Part shown: piece by piece, positions 25,126 through 33,928 of the stretch
How the letters are laid out: every line of letters begins with the position of its first letter
How positions within the stretch are numbered: the stretch's first letter is position 1
DNA from: an uncultured Alphaproteobacteria bacterium
Lineage (GTDB): Bacteria; Pseudomonadota; Alphaproteobacteria; UBA2966
Assembly (NCBI GenBank): GCA_958295725.1
Contig: OY282368.1
Coordinates: forward strand, 2,440,001-2,504,000
DNA: 64,000 nucleotides
Direction of reading: 5' to 3'
Translations under genes and position numbers: made by a program
The notes under the pieces: generated by a model
The model's database searches: none
What the model was told of the DNA's origin: nothing
What the model saw: the letters and a program-made list of their open reading frames with translations, nothing else

Positions 25126-25283
25126 CCAACCGGACTGTAGCACCGACGTCCGGAAGCGGCGAAAGCCTACGCGGGACGGCTTCTCAACAAACGAGCATGA
25201 AGGGGCGCCGCATACCGTGCGTCGATGGCAAGTGGAATTGTCCGATTTGTAGCGGCGCATCGCGTGTCTCGTCGAGTACGCTG

Positions 25284-25621
25284 ATGCGCATGGTCGCGCC
25301 GTCGGCATCGGTCCCACCCAATCGTCCCCTATTCGACAAATTCGAGAGTGGACACGTCACGAAGTTCCTCGACAACGCCCACGAATTGGACAAGGATGAC
25401 CGTAGACTTCAACGGGGTAACCGCCGGTTCGGGCTCGCCCACACTCTGACAGGTGTTGGTATATTCGTACTCCCGACGGTATCGCTTCTGCCCGGACGAT
25501 CGGACCTGTACCTCGACATAATCTCACGGGCCTTGATCTGTTTGCCGCCGGCACGGCCGGTGGCTACGGTCTCAAGGCGTATCGGGACCAGCGCCGGGAG
25601 GACGGGTCGACAGAGCCGTGA
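25284..25621 (+). pseudogene. Frameshifted small membrane protein
   Basis: Two frames join into a plausible protein. The first encodes HELDKDDRRLQRGNRRFGLA and a hydrophobic HTLTGVGIFVLPTVSLLPG, ending LYLDII. After about 25520-25532 the second frame gives TGLDLFAAGTAGGYGLKAYRD, RREDGSTEP and a stop at 25619. A one-base deletion would explain the break. The stretch from 25126 to 25648 is also visibly richer in A and T than its surroundings, and no other gene is seen in it. Call is tentative. Confidence 0.35.
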
Positions 25622-25648
25622 CGGCCGGTCCGCCCCCGTGGAGGAAAC

Positions 25649-26266
25649 ATGAAGCTTCATATCTCGCCGAGCTCGCCTTACGCGCGCAAGGTTCGGGTCA
25701 CGATTCGCGAGCTCGGTATCGAGGACCGGATCGAGGAGGCGGTCACCATTCCCTGGGACGAGGGCGCCGACGCGGTCATGCACAACCCCACGGGCAAGGT
25801 TCCCGCGTTGATCACGGACGACGGCGACAGCCTGTTCGATTCGCCCGTCATCTGCGAGTACCTCGATTCCCTCGGCGGACGGGTGTCGCTGTTCCCATCG
25901 GCCGGTCCCGCGCGGTGGGCGGCCCTGCGCCGGCAGGCCCTGGCGGACGCCATGCTGGATGCGATGGTCGCGCGGCGCGTGGAGGGCAACCGCCCCGGCG
26001 ATGCCGATTCGGAGTACTGGATCAACCGGCACTGGTCGGCGGTGTGGCGGTGCATCGACGAGATGGAACGCACCTTGCCCAACGGCGACAAGCCCATCGA
26101 CATCGGCGATATCGCGGTCGCCGTGGCGCTCGCCCAGGTCCTGTTTCGTTTCGGCGACCGGGACTGGCGGCCGAGCCGGCCCAAGCTCGCGTCCTGGTTC
26201 GAGGAAATCGCGCGGCGTCCCTCGCTCGCCGCGACCCATCCGGTCGACCACGAACGGTCCCGCTGA
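25649..26266 (+). CDS. Glutathione S-transferase family protein
   Basis: The 205-residue protein has an N-terminal thioredoxin-like glutathione-binding domain: MKLHISPSSPYARKVRVTI, with VPALITDDGDSLFDSPVICEYLD providing the cis-proline and the Glu/Asp-Ser pair that binds glutathione. A helical C-terminal domain with IDIGDIAVAVAL follows. GGAGGAAAC precedes the ATG. Likely detoxification or a catabolic isomerisation; substrate unknown. Confidence 0.88.
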   Translation: MKLHISPSSPYARKVRVTIRELGIEDRIEEAVTIPWDEGADAVMHNPTGKVPALITDDGDSLFDSPVICEYLDSLGGRVSLFPSAGPARWAALRRQALADAMLDAMVARRVEGNRPGDADSEYWINRHWSAVWRCIDEMERTLPNGDKPIDIGDIAVAVALAQVLFRFGDRDWRPSRPKLASWFEEIARRPSLAATHPVDHERSR

Positions 26267-26390
26267 CGGCCCGGACGGGGTGGCCCCGGGCCGGCCGGAC
26301 CGGTTTCCCTCGCGTCGGGCGCTGGACGCGCGGCGCTCGACCGACTAATCGTTGTCGGTGACCCGCAATCGATAACGGAGAGGAAACCCC

Positions 26391-26690
26391 ATGGCTCAAG
26401 TCGCGGTTCTCGCCCAGGTCGACATCGACCCCGCCCGCAAGGAGGCGTTCGACGCCCGCGCCCGCCGTCACTCGGCCGACTCCCAAGCCAACGAAGAAGG
26501 GTGCCTGATGTTCCAGGTGAACACCGTGGATGACAACCCCAACCGTTACGTCATGTACGAGATCTACGTCGACAAGGACGCCATCGAGACGCATATGAAC
26601 TCCGCCCATATGAAGGCCTTCCGTTCGGACACGGCCGACATGGTGAAGGACCGCGTGATCACCGTCCTGAACGTGGTCACGGAAATCTAG
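26391..26690 (+). CDS. Antibiotic biosynthesis monooxygenase (ABM) domain protein
   Basis: The 99-residue protein is a single dimeric alpha/beta-barrel ABM domain: VAVLAQVDIDPARKEAF, SQANEEGCLMFQVN, RYVMYEIYVDKDAIETHMNS. Members include quinol monooxygenase YgiN-like and heme-degrading proteins. GGAGAGGAAACCCC before the ATG is a clear ribosome site. It lies just before an LLM oxidoreductase, suggesting an oxidative catabolic operon. Confidence 0.83.
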   Translation: MAQVAVLAQVDIDPARKEAFDARARRHSADSQANEEGCLMFQVNTVDDNPNRYVMYEIYVDKDAIETHMNSAHMKAFRSDTADMVKDRVITVLNVVTEI

Positions 26691-26771
26691 GGGACGCGAA
26701 CGCGGTCCCCGGCCGGGGGAGAGCCGCCACCGGGCGGGCGCCCCCGGGACCGGTCCCCCGGAGCCAACGCC

Positions 26772-28019
26772 ATGCACCAAGTACGCCTCTACTGCTGGCA
26801 CTTCATGGCCTATCCGCACCTGCCGGCGGACTTCGACGACAGGTACGAGTCGGGCTGGGTGACGGTTCCCAACGCGCTCTGGGACCGCGAGCGGTCCTCC
26901 ACCGTCTATCGAGAATACATCGACCAGCTCGTCTACGCCGAGGAGCTCGGCTTCGACGGCCTCGTGCTCAACGAGCATCACCAGAACGTCTACGGGTTGA
27001 TGCCGGCCCCCAACCTGATCGCGGCGGCCCTGACCCAGCGGACCGAGCGGGCCGAGCTGGTGATCTTGGGGAACATCCTGCCGCTGCATCTCAACCCCCT
27101 GCGGGTGGCGGAGGAATACGCCATGCTCGACAACATGTCGGGCGGCCGCCTCGTTGCCGGCTTCGCCGTCGGCGGCGGACCGGAGGCGTTCAACTACGAC
27201 GTCCCCCAACCCCAGGCCCGCAAGCAGTTCTGGGAGGCGGTGGACCTGATCGCCCGTTCCTGGACGGAGGATGGCCCCTTCCGCCACGAGGGGCGCCATT
27301 ACCCGCTGCGCTACGTCAACCCATGGCCGCGCCCGCTACAGAGGCCGCATCCGCCCATCTGGATTCCCGGCGCCCTCAGCCTCGAGACCATGGACGAGGT
27401 GGCGAAGCGTGGCTACGACTTCTTCCTGTCGTCCCGGCGTCACGACGCCGCGACCCGCATGGCGGTCGAGCGCTTCGCCGACCGTATCGAGGCCCACGGC
27501 GGGGCCTTCCATCCCTATCGCATGGGGATCCTGCTCTCCGTCTACGTCGGCGAGAGCGACGAACGGGCGCGCGCGGAGTCCAGGGAGAGCATCTGGTATT
27601 TCCTGCGGAACTGCGTGAAGGGACATCTCAGAAGCCGCGGGCGCAACCTCACTTTCGGCCCCGGCGTGCCGTCCGCGTCGATGGCGTCGTGGGAGGCCTA
27701 CCTCGGGCGCGCCGACCCGGCGACCAACAACTTTGGCGACGTGGAGACGTGGGAGGAGCTCGACCACTGGAGCTCGGTCATCGTCGGCTCACCCACCACC
27801 GTGCGCGAGCGGCTCTGGCGGATGATCGAGTCGTTCAGGCTCGGCGTCATCCTGATCCAGTTCCATTTCGGCAACCTTCCCGACGACCTGACGCGCAAGA
27901 GCATGAGGTTGTTCGCGACCGAGGTGGCGCCGGGGTTGCGGTCCGACTCGGGCGCGTTGTTCGCCGAGGAGTTTCCCACCCTCGGCGAGATGCTGGAGCG
28001 GCCCGAGGCGGCGGCGTGA
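26772..28019 (+). CDS. LLM-class flavin-dependent oxidoreductase
   Basis: The 415-residue protein has the luciferase-like barrel: YAEELGFDGLVLNEHHQNVYG, LVILGNILPLHLNPLRVAEEYAMLDNMSGGRLVAGFAVGGG, PPIWIPGALSLETM and a late VIVGSPTTVRERL. The longer form with an LNEHHQ motif resembles alkanal and nitrilotriacetate-type monooxygenases. The stop overlaps the GTG of the next gene (GTGA), so the two are coupled. Confidence 0.86.
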   Translation: MHQVRLYCWHFMAYPHLPADFDDRYESGWVTVPNALWDRERSSTVYREYIDQLVYAEELGFDGLVLNEHHQNVYGLMPAPNLIAAALTQRTERAELVILGNILPLHLNPLRVAEEYAMLDNMSGGRLVAGFAVGGGPEAFNYDVPQPQARKQFWEAVDLIARSWTEDGPFRHEGRHYPLRYVNPWPRPLQRPHPPIWIPGALSLETMDEVAKRGYDFFLSSRRHDAATRMAVERFADRIEAHGGAFHPYRMGILLSVYVGESDERARAESRESIWYFLRNCVKGHLRSRGRNLTFGPGVPSASMASWEAYLGRADPATNNFGDVETWEELDHWSSVIVGSPTTVRERLWRMIESFRLGVILIQFHFGNLPDDLTRKSMRLFATEVAPGLRSDSGALFAEEFPTLGEMLERPEAAA

Positions 28020-28828
28020 GCACCCGCGTCGTGGACGTTCGCGGCCGCGCCGTCGGAGTCATCGAGGCCGGCGGTGGTAACGCCCTCGTCTACCTGCACG
28101 ACATCGCCGACGTTCACGCGGCCCGGTCCGGCCTGTTTCCGTTCCACGAGGCTCTGGCGCGCGAGTTCCGCGTCGTCGCGCCGGCCCATCCGGGGTGCGC
28201 GGACAGCGACGAGAACGACGACATCGAGACGATCGAGGACGTCGTGTTCCATCTCCTGGAGGCCCTCGACGTTCTCGGGATCGACGCCTTCGCGCTCGTC
28301 GGCGCCGGCGTCGGGGGCTGGCTCGCCGCCGAGTTCGCGGTCCGCCATCCCGTCCGCGTCTCCCGCCTCGTCCTTCTCGGCGCCACGGGCCTGTACGTGC
28401 CGGACCAGCCGATCGGCGACGTTTTCATGGCGGCGCAGTCGACGGACGGCGGGAAGTATCCGGATTTTCGGAGGATGCTGTTCGCCGACGAGGACGGGGC
28501 CGAGGCCCTCGCCCTGTTTCCCGACGGCCGCGGCGAAATCGCGAACGAGATGCTGCGCTACGGGACGTTCCGCTTCCTGTCGCGTGTCGGCTTCCGGCCG
28601 CCGTATCTCTACAACCGCACCCTGCGGGACCGACTCTACCGCTACGACCGGCCGGCGCTGGTCGTCTGGGGCCGTGAGGACCGCCTCGCGCCCGTCGCCC
28701 ATGCCGACGCCTACGTCGACGGCCTGGGCGACGCCCGGATCGAAATGCTCGAGGGCGCCGGTCACAGCACGTGGATCGAGCGGCCCGGCGAAGTGGCGTC
28801 CCTGGTCGCCGGGTTCCTCAAGGCGTGA
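28016..28828 (+). CDS. Alpha/beta-hydrolase fold protein lacking the usual nucleophile
   Basis: The 270-residue protein has the alpha/beta-hydrolase frame: VVAPAHPGCADSD, the nucleophile-elbow region LVGAGVGGWLAAEFAVRHP, VVWGREDRLAP (acid) and GAGHSTWIERP (His). The elbow normally reads GxSxG; here G96-A97-G98-V99-G100 has glycine where the serine belongs. It may be a non-hydrolytic member, such as a cofactor-free dioxygenase or C-C lyase-like protein, or inactive. The GTG start overlaps the oxidoreductase stop. Confidence 0.8.
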   Translation: MSTRVVDVRGRAVGVIEAGGGNALVYLHDIADVHAARSGLFPFHEALAREFRVVAPAHPGCADSDENDDIETIEDVVFHLLEALDVLGIDAFALVGAGVGGWLAAEFAVRHPVRVSRLVLLGATGLYVPDQPIGDVFMAAQSTDGGKYPDFRRMLFADEDGAEALALFPDGRGEIANEMLRYGTFRFLSRVGFRPPYLYNRTLRDRLYRYDRPALVVWGREDRLAPVAHADAYVDGLGDARIEMLEGAGHSTWIERPGEVASLVAGFLKA

Positions 28829-28964
28829 GGCCATTGTCCGGCGCCGGACGTATCGCGGAGGCGCGCCCGTCTGGCGCGTCCGCGACCCGGCCCCTACAAT
28901 CCGGTTTCGGCGACCGGCCCGGTCCGGTCGGATCGCCGGAACCGGCGAAAGGGAGGCGCGGACA

Positions 28965-29840
28965 ATGAAGAAGAAGTCGGTCGGTGATATCGAGATCTCG
29001 CGCGTCGTCGAGCTTGAGGGCACCGAGTTCCGCTACCAAGGACTGTTCCCCGATCTTTCCCAGGAGGACTTCGACGCCCATCGCGGCTGGCTCGACCCGC
29101 ACTTCTTCGACTACGGCGTCGGCCAGATGAGGTTCAGCTTCCACGCTTTCGTCCTCGGGACCGAACGTCACACCATCGTGGTCGACACCTGCATCGGCAA
29201 TCACAAGAGCCGGGAAGCCCGGCCCATTTTCAACATGCGCGACGACGACCGCTTCCTCCGGGAACTGGCCGCGGCGGAGGTCGTTCCGGAAGAGGTCGAC
29301 TACGTCATGTGTACGCACCTGCACGGGGACCACGTGGGCTGGAACACCAGGCTCAAGAACGGCGAATGGGTGCCGACCTTTCCCAACGCCAAGTACCTGT
29401 TCTCGGAAAAGGACCTGGAATGGTTCTCCGCCATCCCGGAGGACGACGGCAATCACTGGCAGGGATACCGCGACTCGGTGTTGCCGGTGATCGAGGCCGG
29501 CAACGCCGTGAAGGTGACGAGCGACTACGCCCTGGACGACTCCATATGGCTCGAACCCTCGGAGGGGCATACGCCGGGCCACTGCTCGGTGCGCCTCAGG
29601 TCGCGCGGCACCGAGGCGATCCTGACGGGCGACCTTATACACCACCCCATCCAGTGCGCGATGCCCCACGTCAACAGCGCCGCCTGCATCGATCCGCCCA
29701 AATCGGCGGCGACGCGGCAGGCGTTCGTGGAGCGCCACGCGGACACCGGCGTCAAGGTGTTTCCGGCGCACTTCGCGGCTCCGACGGCGGGCTTCGTGAC
29801 CGGGACCGCGGACGGCTACCGCTGGACGCCCGACCTGTGA
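28965..29840 (+). CDS. MBL-fold metallo-hydrolase
   Basis: The 291-residue protein carries the zinc-binding HLHGDH at 118-123, the later TPGHCS histidine, LTGDLIHHP (Asp ligand) and a final FPAHF histidine. The layout is that of metallo-beta-lactamase-fold lactonase/hydrolases. GGGAGGCGCGGACA precedes the ATG. It probably acts in the same catabolic group as the oxidoreductase and ABM gene upstream; substrate unknown. Confidence 0.87.
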   Translation: MKKKSVGDIEISRVVELEGTEFRYQGLFPDLSQEDFDAHRGWLDPHFFDYGVGQMRFSFHAFVLGTERHTIVVDTCIGNHKSREARPIFNMRDDDRFLRELAAAEVVPEEVDYVMCTHLHGDHVGWNTRLKNGEWVPTFPNAKYLFSEKDLEWFSAIPEDDGNHWQGYRDSVLPVIEAGNAVKVTSDYALDDSIWLEPSEGHTPGHCSVRLRSRGTEAILTGDLIHHPIQCAMPHVNSAACIDPPKSAATRQAFVERHADTGVKVFPAHFAAPTAGFVTGTADGYRWTPDL

Positions 29841-29853
29841 GACCGGAACCGCT

Positions 29854-30612
29854 TCAGTTCAGGCCGACCGCGGCCGAGAGGGTCGGGCCGATCTCGTCGT
29901 TGATGACGAGGTCGGCGAAGGCGTCGAGGTCGGTCGGCTCGCGGTTGAGGATGACCAAGGTCGATCCGTTGTCCTTGGCCATGACGGGGAAACCGGCGGC
30001 CGGATAGACCACGAGCGACGACCCGGCGGCGAGGAAGAGATCGCAGTCCAGGATCGCCTCCCGCGCCCGCCGCATGGCGTCCGCCGGCATCGCCTGCCCG
30101 AACGAGATCGTGGCCTGCTTGACGATCCCGCCGCAGAACGCGCACGTCGGCGGCGTCTCGTCCATCTCGAACGCCGCCTCGATGGCGTCCAGCTCGTACC
30201 GGGTGCCGCAGTCGAGGCAAGTGGCGTAGGTGCCATTGCCGTGCAGTTCGACGACTCGCTCGTCGGGAACGCCGGACTTCTGGTGCAGGCCGTCGATGTT
30301 CTGGGTGATGACGGTGGTCGCCAGTCCGCGGTGGACGAGCGCGGCCACGGCGAGATGGCCGCGGTTGGGCTCCGCCGGTCGTATCGTCTTGTCCACCTCG
30401 ATCTTGCGGCGCCAATTCTCGCGGCGCATCTCCTCCGAGGCCAGGAAGTCTCCGAACTCGATCGGCTCGTTCCGGGTCCACAGCCCTCCGGGGCTGCGGA
30501 AATCGGGAATCCCCGACTCGGTGCTGATGCCCGCCCCGGTGAAGACGACCAGACGGCGCGCCCCGCGCAGGAGATCGCGCAACCGGTCCGCCGTTTGTCG
30601 GTCCGGAGCCAT
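29854..30612 (-). CDS. NAD-dependent protein deacylase (sirtuin, CobB-like)
   Basis: The 252-residue SIR2-family enzyme removes acyl groups from protein lysines using NAD. Motifs: GAGIS at 26-30, [24 protein letters not shown] near 103-114, active-site H124 (ELHGNG), zinc cysteines C132/C135 and C157/C160, and the NAD-loop [10 protein letters not shown]. The ATG at 30612 is preceded by GGGAAGAG; a GTG at 30639 is an alternative. Convergent with the MBL gene. Confidence 0.9.
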   Translation of the reverse strand: MAPDRQTADRLRDLLRGARRLVVFTGAGISTESGIPDFRSPGGLWTRNEPIEFGDFLASEEMRRENWRRKIEVDKTIRPAEPNRGHLAVAALVHRGLATTVITQNIDGLHQKSGVPDERVVELHGNGTYATCLDCGTRYELDAIEAAFEMDETPPTCAFCGGIVKQATISFGQAMPADAMRRAREAILDCDLFLAAGSSLVVYPAAGFPVMAKDNGSTLVILNREPTDLDAFADLVINDEIGPTLSAAVGLN

Positions 30613-30661
30613 CGGGTCTCTTCCCGGCTGGATGGTCACGCCGTCGAAGTCAGCCGCGCGC

Positions 30662-31321
30662 TCAGCGCGCCTCGCCGACGACCGCCCGGTTGTACTTCGG
30701 CGGAACGATCTTCAGGCCGTTGAGGAAGGCTTCGACGTCGTCCACCGTCCGCGTTCTGGAGCAATCCCGGAAATCAACGATCGTGTCGTAGTGTTCGTCC
30801 GCCGAGACCTCTGTCCACAATCTGCTATTGGACTCGTCGAGGAACCCGATGCCAGCGAAGATGCATCCCCGGACCACATGGAGCCACCCGCCGCGCGTGC
30901 CGCGGCTGTATATCCTCCTCGACTCCTCGTAGTCGGCATCCCGGACGGTCTTTCCGTAGAACTCGTCGATCCTGTCCTTGATGGAGCCTGGATCGTTGAC
31001 GTACCGGGTCGATGCGTAATCGAAGAAGGCGGTGGTATGCTCGACTCCGATATAGCCCGTCATTACATCAAAATAGATTCGCTGTTGGACAAGCTCTTTA
31101 TCCCGAACCCGGCGTTCCGTTCGCAACCGAAACCGGGGCTCCGAAGCTCCCTTCAGATCGGCGATGTTGATGATCGCCTCGCGGGGTGCGACGGTGCGCC
31201 ATTCGGTGTGATGCGTGGTAGCACCGTGAATATCCTTGCCTGTCATCGCCGGGTTCGTGACGCAAGCCGCAAGGGTCGCCGCCATGCCCATGGCTGCAGA
31301 CGTTGAAAGCAGCATTTTCAT
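30662..31321 (-). CDS. Predicted lipoprotein of unknown function
   Basis: The 219-residue protein has a type II signal peptide: [20 protein letters not shown], with a lipobox LAAC at residues 17-20, so it should be anchored to a membrane. The rest ([40 protein letters not shown]) is mixed alpha/beta and not a family I recognise. GAAGGGTG precedes the ATG. A perfect 21-bp tandem repeat lies 38 bases upstream of the start. Confidence 0.65.
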   Translation of the reverse strand: MKMLLSTSAAMGMAATLAACVTNPAMTGKDIHGATTHHTEWRTVAPREAIINIADLKGASEPRFRLRTERRVRDKELVQQRIYFDVMTGYIGVEHTTAFFDYASTRYVNDPGSIKDRIDEFYGKTVRDADYEESRRIYSRGTRGGWLHVVRGCIFAGIGFLDESNSRLWTEVSADEHYDTIVDFRDCSRTRTVDDVEAFLNGLKIVPPKYNRAVVGEAR

Positions 31322-31358
31322 AGCGAACACCCTTCTCGTTGGCCGACGCATGGCCGCG

Positions 31359-31400
31359 TTCCCCATTCTCCGTGGACTCTTCCCCATTCTCCGTGGACTC
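31359..31400. repeat. Perfect 21-bp tandem duplication
   Basis: Two exact 21-bp units, 31359-31379 and 31380-31400, each containing CCCCATTCTCCGTGGACTC, lie between the lipoprotein start and the hldD stop. Likely a slippage duplication in a leader or promoter. Confidence 0.9.
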
Positions 31401-31433
31401 TAAAGACCGAGAGACGAACGCGAAAGGGCGGTA

Positions 31434-32420
31434 TCAGCGGTACGGATCGCTCTCGACGAGGTAGTCCCGCACGTACGAGGCGACCGCGTCCTCGAGCGGG
31501 CGGAACCGGCGCCCGCACCCGGCGGCGCGGAGCTTCTCCATGCGGGCCTCGGTGAAATACTGATACCTGTCGCGGAGGCGCGCCGGCGTGTCGACGAACT
31601 CGATCCGGGGTTCCGCGTCCATCGCGGCGCACACGGCCTGGGCCAGGTCGGAGAAGGATCGCGCCGTCCCCGTACCGAGATTGAACAGGCCGGAAACGTC
31701 GGGGCGGTCGTGAAACCACATCATCACCTCGACGCAATCGTCGACCGGGATGAAATCGCGCTTCTGGCCGCCGTCCTCGTAGTCCGGTCGGTGCGAGCGG
31801 AACAAGCGGACGGGGTCTCCGGCGGCGACCCGCTCGTAAATCTGGTGGGCGACGCTGCGCATGGGTCCCTTGTGGTACTCGTTGGGACCGAACACGTTGA
31901 AGAATTTGAGTCCGACCCATTGCGGCGGCGCCGGGCCTCCCTCGGCGGACAAGCGGGCGACGCGGCGGTCGAACAGGTGCTTGCTCCAGCCGTAGAGGTT
32001 GAGCGGCCGGAGCCCGCGCAAGCCGTCGACCGAGCCGTCGTCGTCGAAACCGGCGGCGCCGTCCCCGTAGGTCGCCGCGGACGAGGCGTAGATCAGGCGT
32101 GCGCCGGCGCGCGCGCACCATTCCCAGAGCCCGAGGGAAAAGCCGAAGTTGTTGGCGACGACGAGATCGGCGTCCGTCGCCGTGGTCGACGAGACGGCTC
32201 CCATATGGAAGACCGCATCGACGGCGCCGCGCCGTTCTTCCAGGAACCCGAACAGGGAGTCCGGCGCCACGATGCCCGCCAGCTCGCGTTTGGCGACGTT
32301 TCGCCACTTGTTCCCCTCGCCGAGCGTGTCGCAGACCACGATCCCGGTCTCTCCCCGCGCCTCCAGCGCGGCGACGACGTTCGAGCCGATGAAGCCGGCC
32401 CCGCCGGTGACGACGATCAC
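31434..32420 (-). CDS. hldD: ADP-glyceromanno-heptose 6-epimerase
   Basis: HldD converts ADP-D-glycero-D-manno-heptose to the L-glycero form for the LPS inner core. The 328-residue extended SDR has the N-terminal VTGGAGFIGSNVVAALEARGE, GNKWRNVAKRELA, the catalytic region YASSAATYGDGAAGF and Y-x3-K in YGWSKHLFDRRV, and FFNVFGPNEYHKG. The ATG overlaps the stop of the preceding hldE gene (ATGA), so the two LPS genes are coupled. Confidence 0.93.
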   Translation of the reverse strand: MIVVTGGAGFIGSNVVAALEARGETGIVVCDTLGEGNKWRNVAKRELAGIVAPDSLFGFLEERRGAVDAVFHMGAVSSTTATDADLVVANNFGFSLGLWEWCARAGARLIYASSAATYGDGAAGFDDDGSVDGLRGLRPLNLYGWSKHLFDRRVARLSAEGGPAPPQWVGLKFFNVFGPNEYHKGPMRSVAHQIYERVAAGDPVRLFRSHRPDYEDGGQKRDFIPVDDCVEVMMWFHDRPDVSGLFNLGTGTARSFSDLAQAVCAAMDAEPRIEFVDTPARLRDRYQYFTEARMEKLRAAGCGRRFRPLEDAVASYVRDYLVESDPYR

Positions 32421-33907
32421 GTATCGCCTCCGGCGCGCCGCTCGATCCGGCCGATGGTGCCGCTCGTGCTGTGACCCTCGGCGAGCTCGGCCAGCACGAC
32501 GCGGCCGCCGTAGGACTTCACGAGGTCACCGCCGACGACGTTTTCCCCGGCGTAGTCGGCACCCTTGACGAGAACGTCCGGCCTGATGGCCTCGATCAAC
32601 GACAGCGGCGTGTCCTCGCCGAACTCGACGACCAGATCGACGGCGGAGAGGCTCGCGAGGATGGAGGCGCGGGCCGCCGCCGGCTGGACGGGCCGACCGG
32701 CGCCCTTGAGACGACGCGCGGAGGCATCCGAGTTGAGGCCCACGATCAGGGCGTCTCCGGCCGCGCGGGCCTGCTCGAGAAGGGAAACGTGCCCCGGGTG
32801 TATGAGGTCGAAACAGCCGTTGGTGAACACCACGCGCTTGTCGCGACGGCGCCACCGGGCGATTCGGTCGCGCGCCGTGTGCCGCGACACGACCTTACCC
32901 CCCGGTCCCTCCCGGTCCGGGGGGACATCGGCCTGGAGAGCGGTGGCGAGTTCGCCGGCGTCGACCGTCGCCGTCCCGACCTTTCCGACCACGATCCCGG
33001 CGCACACGTTGGCGAGGGCCGCAGCCTCCTCGAGTCCGTGCCCGGCGGCGAGGGCCGTGGCGACGGTCGCGACCGCCGTGTCGCCGGCGCCGGAGACGTC
33101 GAAGACCTGCCGCGACCGGGTACGCAAGTGCAGCGGCTTCTCGCCGGCTACGACCAGCGTCATGCCCTGGGCGCCGCGCGTCACCAGGACGGCGCCGACG
33201 CCGGCCTCCGTCACGGCCTTGCCCGCCGCGGCGGCCGCGCTCCGGTCGTCCTCGATCGCCGTTCCGGTGGCCCGGGACAGTTCATCCCGGTTGGGGCTCA
33301 CCAGGAACGCCCCCCGGTAGCGCGCGAGGTTCGGGCTCTTCGGATCGACGACGACCGGCGCGTTCGCGGACGCCGCCGCGGCGACGAGCTCCGCGATAAC
33401 TCCGTCGCTCAGGACGCCCTTGGCGTAATCGGACAGCACCACGACGTCCGCCCCCGGCAGTTCGGCGCGGGCCAGATCCACGACCCGCGACAGGATATCC
33501 GGCGGCGGCGCGGCAGCGCCCTCGACATCGGCACGGAGGAGCTGCTGGCCGGATGCCAGATACCGGGTCTTCACCGTCGTCGGCGCGTCCGGGCGGACCA
33601 CGGCGCGGAGGGTCAGACCCTCCTCGTCCGCCAGCAGTTCCGTCAGGCGCGCGCCGGCCGCATCGTCGCCGATCAACCCCACCAAGGTGGCCTGCCCGCC
33701 CAGGCTCGCGACGTTGCGCGCCACGTTGCCCGCGCCGCCCGGCATTTCCGTCTCGCGGTCGACGCGCATGATGGGGACCGGCGCTTCCGGCGAGACGCGG
33801 TCGACCGTACCCACGATGTAGCGGTCCAGCATCAGGTCGCCGACGACAAGAACCTGGCCCTCGCCGAGCGTCGGCGAAATTTCGAGAAGGCGGGAGAGAT
33901 CGGGCAC
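32417..33907 (-). CDS. hldE: Bifunctional heptose-7-phosphate kinase / heptose-1-phosphate adenylyltransferase
   Basis: The 496-residue fusion makes ADP-heptose for LPS. Residues 1 to about 330 are a PfkB-family kinase: PGGAGNVARNVASLGG and the ATP/catalytic DVSGAGDTAVATVA. Residues from about 355 are a nucleotidyltransferase: VFTNGCFDLIHPGHVSLLEQA with the HxGH motif, then LIVGLNSDASARRLKG. Both halves look complete. It overlaps hldD by four bases and follows the phosphatase gene on the same strand. Confidence 0.93.
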   Translation of the reverse strand: MPDLSRLLEISPTLGEGQVLVVGDLMLDRYIVGTVDRVSPEAPVPIMRVDRETEMPGGAGNVARNVASLGGQATLVGLIGDDAAGARLTELLADEEGLTLRAVVRPDAPTTVKTRYLASGQQLLRADVEGAAAPPPDILSRVVDLARAELPGADVVVLSDYAKGVLSDGVIAELVAAAASANAPVVVDPKSPNLARYRGAFLVSPNRDELSRATGTAIEDDRSAAAAAGKAVTEAGVGAVLVTRGAQGMTLVVAGEKPLHLRTRSRQVFDVSGAGDTAVATVATALAAGHGLEEAAALANVCAGIVVGKVGTATVDAGELATALQADVPPDREGPGGKVVSRHTARDRIARWRRRDKRVVFTNGCFDLIHPGHVSLLEQARAAGDALIVGLNSDASARRLKGAGRPVQPAAARASILASLSAVDLVVEFGEDTPLSLIEAIRPDVLVKGADYAGENVVGGDLVKSYGGRVVLAELAEGHSTSGTIGRIERRAGGDT

Positions 33908-33928
33908 GCTGGCGGTCGGGCTTGGCGA

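Noticed and set aside
31359-31400. CRISPR array
   Set aside because: Only two directly abutting units with no spacers; the repeats at 49036 and 61554 are also spacer-free.
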